This document shows, one piece after another, positions 52,068 to 61,132 of a stretch of 64,000 bases of DNA. Each line of letters opens with the position of its first letter. Within the stretch, counting starts at the first letter, position 1. The position numbers and the translations under genes are program-made. The notes under the pieces are model-generated. The model had not been told where the DNA came from. It saw nothing but the letters and a program-made list of their open reading frames with translations, and ran no database searches. This DNA comes from a bacterium (GTDB lineage: Bacteria > Zixibacteria > MSB-5A5 > GN15 > FEB-12): the NCBI GenBank assembly GCA_020444475.1, contig JAHLKV010000005.1, positions 62,001-126,000 of the forward strand, given 5' to 3'.

Positions 52068-53367
52068 GAGAATACTGAATCTGGTCGCGCTCCTCGCGCT
52101 CGTCCTGTCCGGAGCCGCGTCTGCACACGACTATGTCCCCGGTGCGCCGCAGTCACAGCCGATTCTGCTCAAAGGCGGGGATCTGTACACGGTTGCCGCC
52201 GGCGTGCTCCCGCACACCGACCTGCTGTTCGAAAACGGGCGGATCACTCAGATCGGACCGGATATCATCCCCCCGGAAAACACCAACGTGATCGATATCT
52301 CCGGTAAGAGGGTGTATCCGGGGCTGATCGACATGGCGACCACCCTTGGCCTGATCGAGATCGGGGAGGTTCGGGCCACCAACGACCAGACCGAACAGGG
52401 ACGGGTCACACCCGAAGTCACGGCGGCGACCGCCTACAACCCCGACTCCGAACTGCTCCCGACCGTCAGATCCAACGGCATCACCACCGTCCTGGTCTAT
52501 CCCGGCGGGTCGCTTATCCAGGGACGGTCGAGCCTGATGAATCTCGATGGCTGGACCCGCGAAGATGCCGCCGAGAAACCGGTCGCGGCGCTTCATGTCA
52601 CCTGGCCGCGCACGAGAATCGTCACGGCGTGGTGGATGCAGCAGTCGCCCGAAGAGCAGAAGAAAGAAAACGCCAAAAACCGGGACGAGCTTTCGAAAGC
52701 ATTCGAAGACGCCCACGCCTATTACATTGCAAAGAAAGCTGATCCGTCCATCCCGGTCGACCTTCGCTGGGAGGCAATGCTCCCCGTCTTCGATCGCGAA
52801 CTTCCGGTGATCATCTATGCCAACGACTATCGCCAGATCGAACAGGCCATTGCGTTTGGTAGGAAATGGAACCTTCGATTCATTATCGCCGGCGCTACCG
52901 AAGCATTTCGGGCGCTTGATCTGCTCAAGGAGCACAACGTCCCGGTGATTGTCCGCCGCGTGCTTGATCTTCCGCCGGGACAGGATGACCCGTACGATGC
53001 CGCCTTCACACTGCCGCACCTGCTTCACGAGGCAGGCGTACCGTTTGCAATCGCCACCTATTCCTCCTGGGCCTCACGCAACCTGCCGTTCCACGCCGGC
53101 ATGGCGGTGGCGTTTGGTCTTTCGAAAGAAGAAGGGCTGCGCTCGATCACCCTCACACCGGCCGAGATGCTCGGTGTCGATGGTGAAATCGGTTCGCTCG
53201 AGGTCGGCAAGAAGGCCACCCTGGTGGTTGCGGCGGGAGACATTCTCGACATGATGTCACATCGTGTGGAGATGATGTTTATCGAAGGCAAGTCGGTCGA
53301 TCTGAATGACCGGCACAAGGAACTGTACGAGAAGTATCAACGGAAACACTGGTCCGAAGACAAGTAA
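52060..53367 (+). CDS. Exported amidohydrolase-like protein lacking metal ligands
   Basis: A 435-residue exported protein similar in plan to domain 1 of the preceding gene product. Signal peptide KRILNLVALLALVLSGAASA. The amidohydrolase start (ILLKGGDLYTVAAGVLPHTD, then LLFENGRITQIGPDIIPPEN) is clear, and the barrel entry KRVYPGLIDMATTLGLIEIG has no HxH. A late AWALT-like block (LRSITLTPAEMLGVDGEIGS) matches the family. ATG 52060 has GGAGGG 9 bases upstream and overlaps the previous gene, so the proteins are probably made together and may form a complex in which this one is non-catalytic. Confidence 0.86.
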   Translation: MTKRILNLVALLALVLSGAASAHDYVPGAPQSQPILLKGGDLYTVAAGVLPHTDLLFENGRITQIGPDIIPPENTNVIDISGKRVYPGLIDMATTLGLIEIGEVRATNDQTEQGRVTPEVTAATAYNPDSELLPTVRSNGITTVLVYPGGSLIQGRSSLMNLDGWTREDAAEKPVAALHVTWPRTRIVTAWWMQQSPEEQKKENAKNRDELSKAFEDAHAYYIAKKADPSIPVDLRWEAMLPVFDRELPVIIYANDYRQIEQAIAFGRKWNLRFIIAGATEAFRALDLLKEHNVPVIVRRVLDLPPGQDDPYDAAFTLPHLLHEAGVPFAIATYSSWASRNLPFHAGMAVAFGLSKEEGLRSITLTPAEMLGVDGEIGSLEVGKKATLVVAAGDILDMMSHRVEMMFIEGKSVDLNDRHKELYEKYQRKHWSEDK

Positions 53368-53390
53368 GTTGATTTTACGCATGGTTGTGT

Positions 53391-53416
53391 GCAGTCAGGC
53401 GACCTCGCCTGTCTGC
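53391..53416. repeat. Hairpin repeat family D
   Basis: GCAGTCAGGCGA, CC, TCGCCTGTCTGC: a stem with one T-T mismatch and a tight loop, related to 11081-11104. Confidence 0.55.
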
Positions 53417-53430
53417 AACAAGAGGCCCGA

Positions 53431-53473
53431 TAGAAAGCGGAGTCCGGTCCGAAAACCGGGCTCCGCTTTTCTA
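53431..53473. terminator. Bidirectional terminator between convergent genes
   Basis: GAAAGCGGAGTCCGG pairs with CCGGGCTCCGCTTTTC around a loop of about 8 bases; a TAG/CTA pair extends the stem. T-rich on both ends. It lies between the amidohydrolase operon and the leftward BNR/dockerin gene. Confidence 0.8.
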
Positions 53474-53525
53474 TAGTAAACGACTTACCCGCGTGGCAGT
53501 AACGAGCAAGTCTGGTTGGAGGCGC

Positions 53526-55823
53526 CTACAAACAGTCCGCCGGCGCCGCGCCCCCAAGGAACAGATAATTCACCAGTGCTATCAGGTCGGAGAGATCGAC
53601 GTTTTCCTCGATATCGCCGTTGATGTTTGCTTCTTCGATGCACTCCGGTATCGGACCTCCGTTGAACAGATAATTGACGAGATAAATCAAGTCTGAGAGA
53701 TCAACCGTCTGAAGCACGTCTCCGTTTACATTACCGGTCGGATTGATGCAGCACGGTATGAGATACTGAAACGAATCGATCGCCGACTCACTCTCGATAC
53801 CCTCGTATACGTAGGACACCACCTTCCAGTAGTAGACACCTTCCTCCAGCGAGTCCGGCCACACAAACAGGTCCGCTCCCGGACCGCCATCATTGTAATG
53901 AACGACCGTGGACGGACCATCGGGTACGAGCGGATCGGTTGATAGATAGATCCGTTCGGACACGCCGAGGAGTGTATCCGGAATCGTATCGTATGACCAC
54001 TGGAACGTGGGAAGCGGTATCGGGATAATCTCACCGCCGATCGGTGAGAGCAGATGAGCGACCGGCGGCGCCGTTGTGACCACCTGAAACATACCGGTCT
54101 CAGAATACGCCGAGCTGTCCGAGTTGTCGGTGCGAAGGCACTTCACTCGCCAGTAGTAATCCCCTGCGGAGAGAGCCGCGGTCGGCTGCGTGAAGTTGGT
54201 ATCGATGACTATGGATTCGACAAGGCTCGCAAACTGATCGTCGGTGGCGATCTCCACCCGATAGCGATCCTGGTCATGCTTCCACGAGGTTGCCCACCGC
54301 ACGGTCGGCAGCGAACCGACCACATCACCATCGGCCGGCGCCATCAGGCGAGGCTCCAGCATCGGCAGATACCAGTTCGCCGTGTATACATCGGAATTCC
54401 CCGCGCGCGAGTCGGTCCAGAAGGCGCAGAGCTTGTCGTAGTAGGCAGTGATGGCGATGTATTCTCCCAGCAGTCCCGCCCGCGTGTCCGCCGTCTGCGG
54501 ATAGAGCACCCCCGGCGGGAGCGTGTCGGGGTCGAGCCACGGCAGAGGCTGCTCCGGCTCGAGGCTCTTGAGAAAGTCCGGTGATGAGGACACATTGGAA
54601 ATGCGGTGATTGGTCGTAAACGTCTCACCGCCGTCGAACGAATACGCAGCCAGCGCATCAAACCGATAATGAAGTGGATCAAAGCGCTGGTCGTAAAACA
54701 GAACCGCGATGACGCCTTCCTGATTGACCTGCAGCCAGGGGTGAAAATTGTCGATCAGGTCGGAGTCTTTGTCATCGTTGATGGTGATACGGTTCGACCA
54801 GGTCACGCCGTTGTCGGTGGACCTGATGAAGTCAATATCGGCGTTGCCGGCGGGTTGGTCTTCGGGACCGATATCACAGTAGGCGATATACATGTTGCCG
54901 TCAAACGGGCCGCCGGAGATGTCGGCGTCACAGGCGGGCTGCGAGTAGATCGCAATTCCGCCATCGGCAGTCATCCACCCGGTGACCGGTATGATAGTAT
55001 CCGGCGGGCTGAACGATGCCCCGCCATCGGTGGAGACAGCGTGCGTCAGCGTGTAGTGCCAGGTGCAGGCTGGTTCGTTGCCCGTGATACCCGCCCAGAA
55101 GACGTGGACGTCTCCCGATGAGTGTACCATCACGTTGGCAAACTGACCGGCGTCGAGCGTTATCCCTCCGCAGGTCGGACGCGGCCCCACTACCAGGGTG
55201 TCCTCAAACGACAAGCCGCCGTCAATCGAACGTACGAACATAATGCGGTTGGGTTCGCTTGCCGACGCGCCGCGAAATCGAGCCCAGGCCATATAGAAAT
55301 TGCCGTCGTACAGCCCCCCGGTGCGATCCACCGCTGTAAACTGCTTGTCTTCGAATACCGACCCGAACGGCGTCGTGGCAGGCACCGGCCCATTCCAGGT
55401 AGCCCCTTTGTCACTCGAGACATACAGAGAAATGGTGGAATTGCCGTTGGAGCTGAAAGCGTCGTAGTCAAGGGCGGTCATCCAGAAATTGCCAAAGCGA
55501 TCGACCGTCATGGTCGGATCGGATTGACGCGCATTGGGATAGTAGAATTGCTGGGTGTCCGGAATGAGATAGTCGTCCCACGTCTGACCGCCGTCGGTGG
55601 AGCGACCAACCCCAATCTGCCGATATCCGAGCCGGAAGTCGCGCCAGTTGGCCACTATGTAGTTGCTGTCGGTTGGGCAGATCCATCCCTGTTCCTCGTT
55701 GTTGAGTTCGAGGTACGTCGTCAGGGGGTAATTGGACGGCGGCGACAGACTGCTGGTTGCATGAGTCGATGTCGACAGTGCGAGGAGGAGAATACACGCC
55801 AGGCAAGGGCACACTCGTGACAT
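53526..55823 (-). CDS. Secreted BNR/sialidase-fold protein with C-terminal dockerin-like repeats
   Basis: A 765-residue exported protein. Signal peptide CPCLACILLLALSTSTHA. Residues about 30-470 are a sialidase-like propeller with at least six Asp-box-type repeats: STDGGQTWDD, SSDKGATWNG, SIDGGLSFED, STDGGASFSP, STDNGVTWSN and SFDGGETFTT. Fn3/Ig-like strands follow (about 480-690). The end has two dockerin-type calcium repeats: NVNGDVLQTVDLSDLIYLVN and NINGDIEENVDLSDLIALVN. No cohesin or glycosidase is nearby, so I suspect the tail is a surface-retention or sorting module rather than a cellulosome part. Catalytic residues of sialidase are not obvious, so an enzymatic role is not claimed. Confidence 0.85.
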   Translation of the reverse strand: MSRVCPCLACILLLALSTSTHATSSLSPPSNYPLTTYLELNNEEQGWICPTDSNYIVANWRDFRLGYRQIGVGRSTDGGQTWDDYLIPDTQQFYYPNARQSDPTMTVDRFGNFWMTALDYDAFSSNGNSTISLYVSSDKGATWNGPVPATTPFGSVFEDKQFTAVDRTGGLYDGNFYMAWARFRGASASEPNRIMFVRSIDGGLSFEDTLVVGPRPTCGGITLDAGQFANVMVHSSGDVHVFWAGITGNEPACTWHYTLTHAVSTDGGASFSPPDTIIPVTGWMTADGGIAIYSQPACDADISGGPFDGNMYIAYCDIGPEDQPAGNADIDFIRSTDNGVTWSNRITINDDKDSDLIDNFHPWLQVNQEGVIAVLFYDQRFDPLHYRFDALAAYSFDGGETFTTNHRISNVSSSPDFLKSLEPEQPLPWLDPDTLPPGVLYPQTADTRAGLLGEYIAITAYYDKLCAFWTDSRAGNSDVYTANWYLPMLEPRLMAPADGDVVGSLPTVRWATSWKHDQDRYRVEIATDDQFASLVESIVIDTNFTQPTAALSAGDYYWRVKCLRTDNSDSSAYSETGMFQVVTTAPPVAHLLSPIGGEIIPIPLPTFQWSYDTIPDTLLGVSERIYLSTDPLVPDGPSTVVHYNDGGPGADLFVWPDSLEEGVYYWKVVSYVYEGIESESAIDSFQYLIPCCINPTGNVNGDVLQTVDLSDLIYLVNYLFNGGPIPECIEEANINGDIEENVDLSDLIALVNYLFLGGAAPADCL

Positions 55824-56283
55824 ATCGAGATTCCTCCCTTGAGACTATGTGATGTAGACAGTACCTATCCGCAGCGAGACCCTGCTTAAATATACTCACA
55901 TACTCCTGTTTATCACAGCAGTAAGGGTTCTCAAAACGATGTTCGCACACTTTGCGCCGGGACGCAGACGGAGAAACCCTGTCTGGGGTTTGAGCACACA
56001 AGGAGGGGTTGACAGACAGGGTTTCCAGGGGGAAATGATGTGAGCATGGGCAAAATACACCATTTTCCGTTTTTGTCAATCCTCCAATTGGAAGAACGAG
56101 CGAAAGCGCCCAACCGTTGTATGAAAGCTTCCCCATTCGACCGGGCGGGTTGTGGCGTAGGGATGATATGGACCGCTACAATCGTTAATCGGAGAAAATG
56201 GTTGACCCGATCACGCGCGCTCCTCACTTTGGCAGTACTCCATCGTCAGCGGTAATCCGATCGTCCCAACAGGAGGCAGCGCC
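55824..56283. other. Divergent intergenic region with a large inverted repeat
   Basis: No gene is seen in these 460 bases. The main feature is a perfect 13-bp inverted repeat with 27 bases between arms at 55973-56025. The end carries AGGAGG (56270-56275), the ribosome site of the symporter gene. Confidence 0.6.
55973..56025. repeat. 13-bp inverted repeat
   Basis: GAAACCCTGTCTG (55973-55985) and CAGACAGGGTTTC (56013-56025), perfect. The right arm overlaps a TTGACA hexamer (56009-56014). Could be an operator pair, a hairpin or the ends of a small element. Confidence 0.6.
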
Positions 56284-57750
56284 GTGGACAACCAAACAAT
56301 TCTCATTCTCTCGTTTATTGCGTACTCAGCGTTCATCATCGGTGTCGGGCTATACTCCGCGCGCCTGCGAAAAAAGACCACCGATGATTTCGTACTGGCC
56401 AATCGTGAGCTCGGTCCCTGGGCGGCCGCCCTCTCGGCGTCGGCATCCTCGGAGTCCGGCTGGGTGATGCTTGGTCTGGTCGGCGAAGCCTTCGCTATGG
56501 GCATGGCGGCCTTCTGGATCGTACCGGGGATCGCCGCCGGCTACCTGTTCAACTGGTTCGTGCTGGCGGAACGACTTCGCAAACACTCCCACGCGACCGG
56601 TTCGGTCACGCTGACCCAGTTCCTTATACACCGCTTCGATGTACGCTCGGGCGCCATACGGTGGATCTCGATCATTATCGTCACCGCCTCCCTCGGTTTC
56701 TATATCGCCGCCCAGATGACCGCCGCCGGCAAGTCATTCAACGCCGTGTTCGATCTGCCGTACTGGCTGGGGGTGCTGGCCGGCGCCTTCATCATCCTCG
56801 CCTACACCATCACCGGCGGCTTCCGCGCCATCAGCTGGACCGATATCATCCAGGCGCTGTTCATGATGATTGCACTGATCGGCATGCCGCTGGTCATGCT
56901 CAACGTCGCCGGTGGCTACGGCGCCATTGTCGACAAGATTGCCGCCACCTCCCCGGAACTGCTCACCTTCTCCGGCGGCAAGGCCGGATTGGCACTGCTG
57001 GGATTCGTCGTCGGCTCACTCGGCATCGGCCTCGGCTATCCGGGTCAGCCGCACGTGCTGGCGAGATTTATGGCCTCGAAAGACACCGCTGTCGTTAACA
57101 AGGCGCGGTTCATCGCTATGGGGTGGATGGTCGTCACGTACATCGGCGCCGTCTTTTTCGGTCTCTTCTCCCGCGCTTACTACGGCACGCTGACCGATCC
57201 CGAACAGGCTCTCCCGCTCGCCTGCGGCGAGCTGCTTCCGCCGGTGCTCGCAGGCTTCGTCGTAGCGGCGATTGTGGCCGCTATCTGCTCCACCGCCGAC
57301 TCACAGTTAATCGTCGTCTCATCGACCTGGTCGCGCGATGTCTTCGCCCGCGGTTCCGAGAAGACAGGCGAAACCGACGGGTTTGCAAAGTACCTTCGGC
57401 GCGACCGCACCATCCTGATAGCGCTCGCCGTTCTCTCAGTTCTGTTGGCGCTGACCGAATCACGGGTGGTCTTCTGGTTTGTGCTGTATGCCTGGGCCGG
57501 ACTCGGCGCCGGATTCGGTCCGGTTGTCATCCTCGGCCTGCTCTGGAAGCGAACCAACAAAGCGGGCGCCGTCGCCGGCATGCTGACCGGCGCCCTCACT
57601 GTTGTCATCTGGCGCAATGTCCCGGCGCTCAAATCCGCCCTGTATGAGCTCGTTCCGGCGTTTGTGCTGGCCACGCTCGCCGTAGTGACTGTCAGCCTGC
57701 TGACCTCATCAAACGAAAACGCCGAACCAATGCATCAACCGGAGCGTTGA
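56284..57750 (+). CDS. Sodium:solute symporter (SSS family)
   Basis: A 488-residue inner-membrane symporter with 12-13 helices. Family marks: the N-terminal FVLANRELGPWAAALSASAS with SESGWVMLG (sodium-site helix 1), GFRAISWTDIIQALFM and the helix-8 segment AICSTADSQLIVVSS with Ser/Thr residues for sodium. The GYPGQPHVLARFMA block resembles PutP proline symporters, so an amino acid substrate is possible, but this is not settled by sequence. GTG 56284 has AGGAGG 8 bases upstream. Followed after 38 bases by the sugar-dehydrogenase gene. Confidence 0.88.
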   Translation: MDNQTILILSFIAYSAFIIGVGLYSARLRKKTTDDFVLANRELGPWAAALSASASSESGWVMLGLVGEAFAMGMAAFWIVPGIAAGYLFNWFVLAERLRKHSHATGSVTLTQFLIHRFDVRSGAIRWISIIIVTASLGFYIAAQMTAAGKSFNAVFDLPYWLGVLAGAFIILAYTITGGFRAISWTDIIQALFMMIALIGMPLVMLNVAGGYGAIVDKIAATSPELLTFSGGKAGLALLGFVVGSLGIGLGYPGQPHVLARFMASKDTAVVNKARFIAMGWMVVTYIGAVFFGLFSRAYYGTLTDPEQALPLACGELLPPVLAGFVVAAIVAAICSTADSQLIVVSSTWSRDVFARGSEKTGETDGFAKYLRRDRTILIALAVLSVLLALTESRVVFWFVLYAWAGLGAGFGPVVILGLLWKRTNKAGAVAGMLTGALTVVIWRNVPALKSALYELVPAFVLATLAVVTVSLLTSSNENAEPMHQPER

Positions 57751-57788
57751 TCGGTCATACGATACGCAGTCACGATAACGAGGACCGT

Positions 57789-58961
57789 ATGACAAAGAAA
57801 ATTCTGCTCTGCCTCTGGAGCCTGTCGCTCCTGACCGGCTGTTCGTCCGAGAGCGGCACCGACAACTCCACTACCGCTCCCTCGGATATCCGCATGGTTG
57901 CCGCCTTCCCGAACCTGACGTTCGAGCAGCCGCTCGACTTGGCGTGGCCCGACGACGGCACCAACCGGCTGTTCATTGTCGAGCAGCCGGGGAGGATCTG
58001 GATGATCGAAAACGACTCCACCACCTCCGACCGCACCCTCTTTCTCGATATCACCGCTCGTGTTGAAGACGAGGGCTGGGAAGAAGGCCTGCTCGGACTG
58101 GCCTTCCATCCGGAGTATGCCACCAACGGCTACTTCTACGTCAACTACACCGCGACCAATCCGGACCGCACCGTCATCAGCCGCTTCACGGTCGAACCAA
58201 CTGATCCAAACGCTGCCGATCCTGCCAGCGAGCACGAGATTTTGTCTTTCCGCCAACCATACTCCAACCACAATGGCGGCTGCCTCAAGTTTGGTCCCGA
58301 CGGCTATCTCTACATCGGCGTCGGCGATGGCGGCAGCGCCGGCGATCCCCAGGGGAACGGACAGGACCGCACGAGTCTGTTGGGGACAATCCTCAGAATA
58401 GACATCGACAATCCCGCCGGCGGCAACGCATACGGCATCCCGGCCGACAACCCGTTTGCGGGCAACAGTGACGGCTACGCCGAAGAGATCTATGCCTGGG
58501 GGCTGCGCAACCCCTGGCGCTTCTCGTTTGACCCGCCGACCGGTCGACTGTGGGCGGCCGATGTTGGCCAGAACCGAATCGAAGAAGTCGACCTGATCGT
58601 CTCGGGGGGAAACTACGGCTGGGACATCATGGAAGGAAGTGAGTGCTACGAAGCGATGACGTGCGACACGGCCGGTCTCATCCTCCCGGTCGCCGAATAC
58701 CAGCACTCGCAGGGGAAATCGATCACCGGCGGTTTTGTCTATCGCGGCTCCCTGGTACCGGAGTTGACCGGCATGTACATCTACGCCGACTTTCTCTCCG
58801 GCCGGGTCTGGGGGCTCACCTATAATCAGGGAGCAGGATCACCCTCCCTGCTGGTCAACTCCGGGCTGTCGATTGCCTCATTCGGCATAGACCGCAGCAA
58901 CGAGTTGTACGCCCTGGCATTCGATGGCAAGATCTATCGGTTCGACTCGGTGTCCAAGTAA
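57789..58961 (+). CDS. PQQ-dependent sugar dehydrogenase-like lipoprotein
   Basis: A 390-residue lipoprotein (lipobox LLTGC, Cys18) of the soluble glucose/sorbosone dehydrogenase (GSDH, YliI-like) family: a six-bladed propeller. Characteristic segments include LDLAWPDDGTNRLFIVEQPG, GLLGLAFHPEYATNGYFYVN, SNHNGGCLKFGPDGYLYIGV and GDGGSAGDPQGNGQ, with YAWGLRNPWRFSFDP. The His in SNHNGG corresponds to the catalytic base of soluble glucose dehydrogenase. It would work outside the inner membrane. ATG 57789 follows GAGGA. Whether it uses PQQ is unknown; no PQQ genes are here. Confidence 0.87.
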   Translation: MTKKILLCLWSLSLLTGCSSESGTDNSTTAPSDIRMVAAFPNLTFEQPLDLAWPDDGTNRLFIVEQPGRIWMIENDSTTSDRTLFLDITARVEDEGWEEGLLGLAFHPEYATNGYFYVNYTATNPDRTVISRFTVEPTDPNAADPASEHEILSFRQPYSNHNGGCLKFGPDGYLYIGVGDGGSAGDPQGNGQDRTSLLGTILRIDIDNPAGGNAYGIPADNPFAGNSDGYAEEIYAWGLRNPWRFSFDPPTGRLWAADVGQNRIEEVDLIVSGGNYGWDIMEGSECYEAMTCDTAGLILPVAEYQHSQGKSITGGFVYRGSLVPELTGMYIYADFLSGRVWGLTYNQGAGSPSLLVNSGLSIASFGIDRSNELYALAFDGKIYRFDSVSK

Positions 58962-59008
58962 TCTGTTTCGTCAGGTGGCAGCCTGTCAGAGATGCTGAGT
59001 CACCGTTT

Positions 59009-59048
59009 CGTCAGGTGCTGGTCCGCCGCAGGCGGACGACACCTGACG
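59009..59048. repeat. Hairpin repeat family D, nested form
   Basis: CGTCAGGTG (59009-59017) pairs with CACCTGACG (59040-59048) and encloses a second stem GTCCGCC/GGCGGAC (59021-59037). A related half copy, CGTCAGGTGGCAGCCTGTCA, lies at 58969-58988. Confidence 0.6.
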
Positions 59049-59061
59049 ATCCCTCATAGAC

Positions 59062-59097
59062 AAAAAAAGCCGGGCGGCTTCCCAGAAAACGCCCGGC
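59062..59097 (-). terminator. Terminator of the efflux operon
   Basis: GCCGGGCG (59069-59076) pairs with CGCCCGGC (59090-59097); seven As at 59062-59068 give a T-run on the minus strand. It lies about 30 bases after the ATPase stop. Confidence 0.85.
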
Positions 59098-59125
59098 CTC
59101 GTTCGTTCTGCAAACGAACAGGAGT

Positions 59126-59815
59126 CTATCGCAAATCGCCGTTGGTCTCGATCAGACCATCCTTGATACGAATCACCCGCTCGCCGTGGGCGGCGATATT
59201 GGCATCGTGCGTAATGATCAAGATCGTCTTGCCACTGGCATGTAACTCGTCAAACAGTTTCACGATCGCCATCCCGGATTTCGAATCGAGATTACCCGTC
59301 GGCTCATCGGCAAGAATAATGTCCGGCTCGTTGGCCAGAGCACGAGCGATCGCCACCCGCTGCATCTCACCACCGGACATCTCGGTCGGTCGGTTGCCCA
59401 GTTTGTCGGCCAGCCCGACCCGGGTGAGCAGCTCGATTACCCGCTCGCGGCGTTTCCGGCCGCTCACTTTCGCAAACAGCAGGGGCACTTCGACATTTTC
59501 GAACGCGGTCGCATAGGGAAGAAGATTAAACGCCTGAAACACGAAGCCGACCTTGCGATTGCGGATATCGGCCAGCTGGTTTGCGGTCATGCTGTTGACC
59601 ATCTTTCCTTCGAGCTTGTACTCTCCGGAGGTCGGCACGTCGAGACAGCCCATAATATTCATCAGCGTCGACTTGCCCGATCCCGATGGTCCTACCACGC
59701 CGACAAACTCACCGCGCTTCACCTGACAATCGATACCCTTGAGTGCTTCGAACGTCACCTTGCCGGTCTTGTACGCCTTGCGAACATTACGCATATCGAT
59801 AATAGTCTCAGTCAT
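59126..59815 (-). CDS. ABC transporter ATP-binding protein (MacB/LolD-like)
   Basis: A 229-residue ATPase. Walker A GPSGSGKST (42-50), signature EMSGGEMQRVAIARAL, Walker B IILADEPTGNLDSKSG and switch His in LIITHDANIAAHGERVIR. The length and the DEPTGNLD block put it with the MacB/LolD/FtsE group that drives FtsX-like permeases. Last gene of the leftward operon adaptor, permease, permease, ATPase. It powers the complex from the cytoplasmic side. Confidence 0.94.
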   Translation of the reverse strand: MTETIIDMRNVRKAYKTGKVTFEALKGIDCQVKRGEFVGVVGPSGSGKSTLMNIMGCLDVPTSGEYKLEGKMVNSMTANQLADIRNRKVGFVFQAFNLLPYATAFENVEVPLLFAKVSGRKRRERVIELLTRVGLADKLGNRPTEMSGGEMQRVAIARALANEPDIILADEPTGNLDSKSGMAIVKLFDELHASGKTILIITHDANIAAHGERVIRIKDGLIETNGDLR

Positions 59816-59867
59816 TGTCTTCCTTCTTCACCCTCAAATGTCTGCCTTCTTGTCCGTTCACGCTCTC

Positions 59868-61124
59868 TTATTCATAGCGAAGCGATTCCACCGGATTAAC
59901 CGAGGCCGCCCGCATGGCGGGGAACAGGCCCGAGAAAAGTCCCATCAGGCCGAGAATCGCGATCACAACAAAGCCGATCTCAAACGACACTGTCGGTCGT
60001 CCCATAAAATCCACCACATCGGCGGCGTCGGGGCTGAGCGGCAGCCGCTTGAAGCCTTCGGTGAGCAAATACGAAATCGTCATGCCGATTGCGCCGCCGG
60101 TAAATGTGATCATCAGCGCTTCAGTCAGGAACTGCGAAAGGATCAGCTTCTTTTTGGCGCCCACCGCCATCTTAATCCCGATTTCCCGAGTGCGCTCCTT
60201 GATCGACACATACATGATGTTGGCGACACCGACGCCCGCGATCAGCAACGTGAGCGACCCGATTATCCCCAGGAACATCTTGATGCCGATCATGATATTG
60301 GTGAACTCCTCCTGACTGGAGACGACATCCCAGATCTGCAACGTGCGATCATCGGCTGGATCGAACTTGTACTTCGCGCCAAGCACCTCGTACAGCTTCT
60401 TCTCGATGATCGGCATGTCCTTGGGATCGTGCGGCTGGTAGACGATATCGTCCAGCCAGGGATCTCCGAAAATAGCCTTAAATGTCGTCGACGGCATCGC
60501 CAGCAGGTTCTCATCCATCCCTTCATAGCTGTTCATCTGCATCTTCTCGGCCATCACCCCGATGACGATGAAGGGCGTGCTGTTGACCAGGATCTGTTTG
60601 CCGATCGGATCTTCTTCACCGAACAGCCGCTCGGAGAGATCCCAGCCGAGGAAGGCGACGCGTCGTCGGTGTTCCATGTCGATCTGATTGATCATGCGCC
60701 CGCCCATCTGCGGGATGTGAAAGCGCATGTCTTCGAAATTCGGATAGATACCGGTGATATGCTCGTTGACGATCTGATCCTTGTACTGGACTTTCACTCC
60801 CCAGCGGGAGTATTCACCGGCGATCTGCTTGATCTCCGGAATGCGGGCCGCGATGTATTCGGGGTCTTCCGCCTGGAACCGAATCGGCCGGCCTTTGCCG
60901 AGTCCCTTGAAGGCCTTGGTCGTCTGCCCGCCCCACATGACGGCTATGTTGTTCCCCAGGCCGCGCTGGTTGAGCGCCATCTGACGGTGCAAGCCTTCGC
61001 CGAACGCCAGCAACAGCATGATCGACATCGTCCCCCAGGCCAGCGCCACCAGCGTCAGTGTGATGCGCTTCTTCTGCTTGCGGAAATCGCGAATGAACAG
61101 GTTGTACATCATCGTAAGATTCAT
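59868..61124 (-). CDS. ABC transporter permease, MacB/FtsX type (second)
   Basis: A 418-residue permease with one N-terminal helix, a periplasmic MacB-PCD domain of about 230 residues and three C-terminal helices of the FtsX fold (IGSLTLLIAGVGVANIMYVS, TGGAIGMTISYLL, FVVIAILGLMGLFSGLFPAM). It has the ERTREIGIKMAVGAKK coupling segment. ATG 61124 has AGGTGA 5 bases upstream and starts 8 bases after the stop of the preceding permease. The frame remains open to 61523 but that region belongs to the other permease gene. Confidence 0.93.
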   Translation of the reverse strand: MNLTMMYNLFIRDFRKQKKRITLTLVALAWGTMSIMLLLAFGEGLHRQMALNQRGLGNNIAVMWGGQTTKAFKGLGKGRPIRFQAEDPEYIAARIPEIKQIAGEYSRWGVKVQYKDQIVNEHITGIYPNFEDMRFHIPQMGGRMINQIDMEHRRRVAFLGWDLSERLFGEEDPIGKQILVNSTPFIVIGVMAEKMQMNSYEGMDENLLAMPSTTFKAIFGDPWLDDIVYQPHDPKDMPIIEKKLYEVLGAKYKFDPADDRTLQIWDVVSSQEEFTNIMIGIKMFLGIIGSLTLLIAGVGVANIMYVSIKERTREIGIKMAVGAKKKLILSQFLTEALMITFTGGAIGMTISYLLTEGFKRLPLSPDAADVVDFMGRPTVSFEIGFVVIAILGLMGLFSGLFPAMRAASVNPVESLRYE

Positions 61125-61132
61125 CACGTCAC

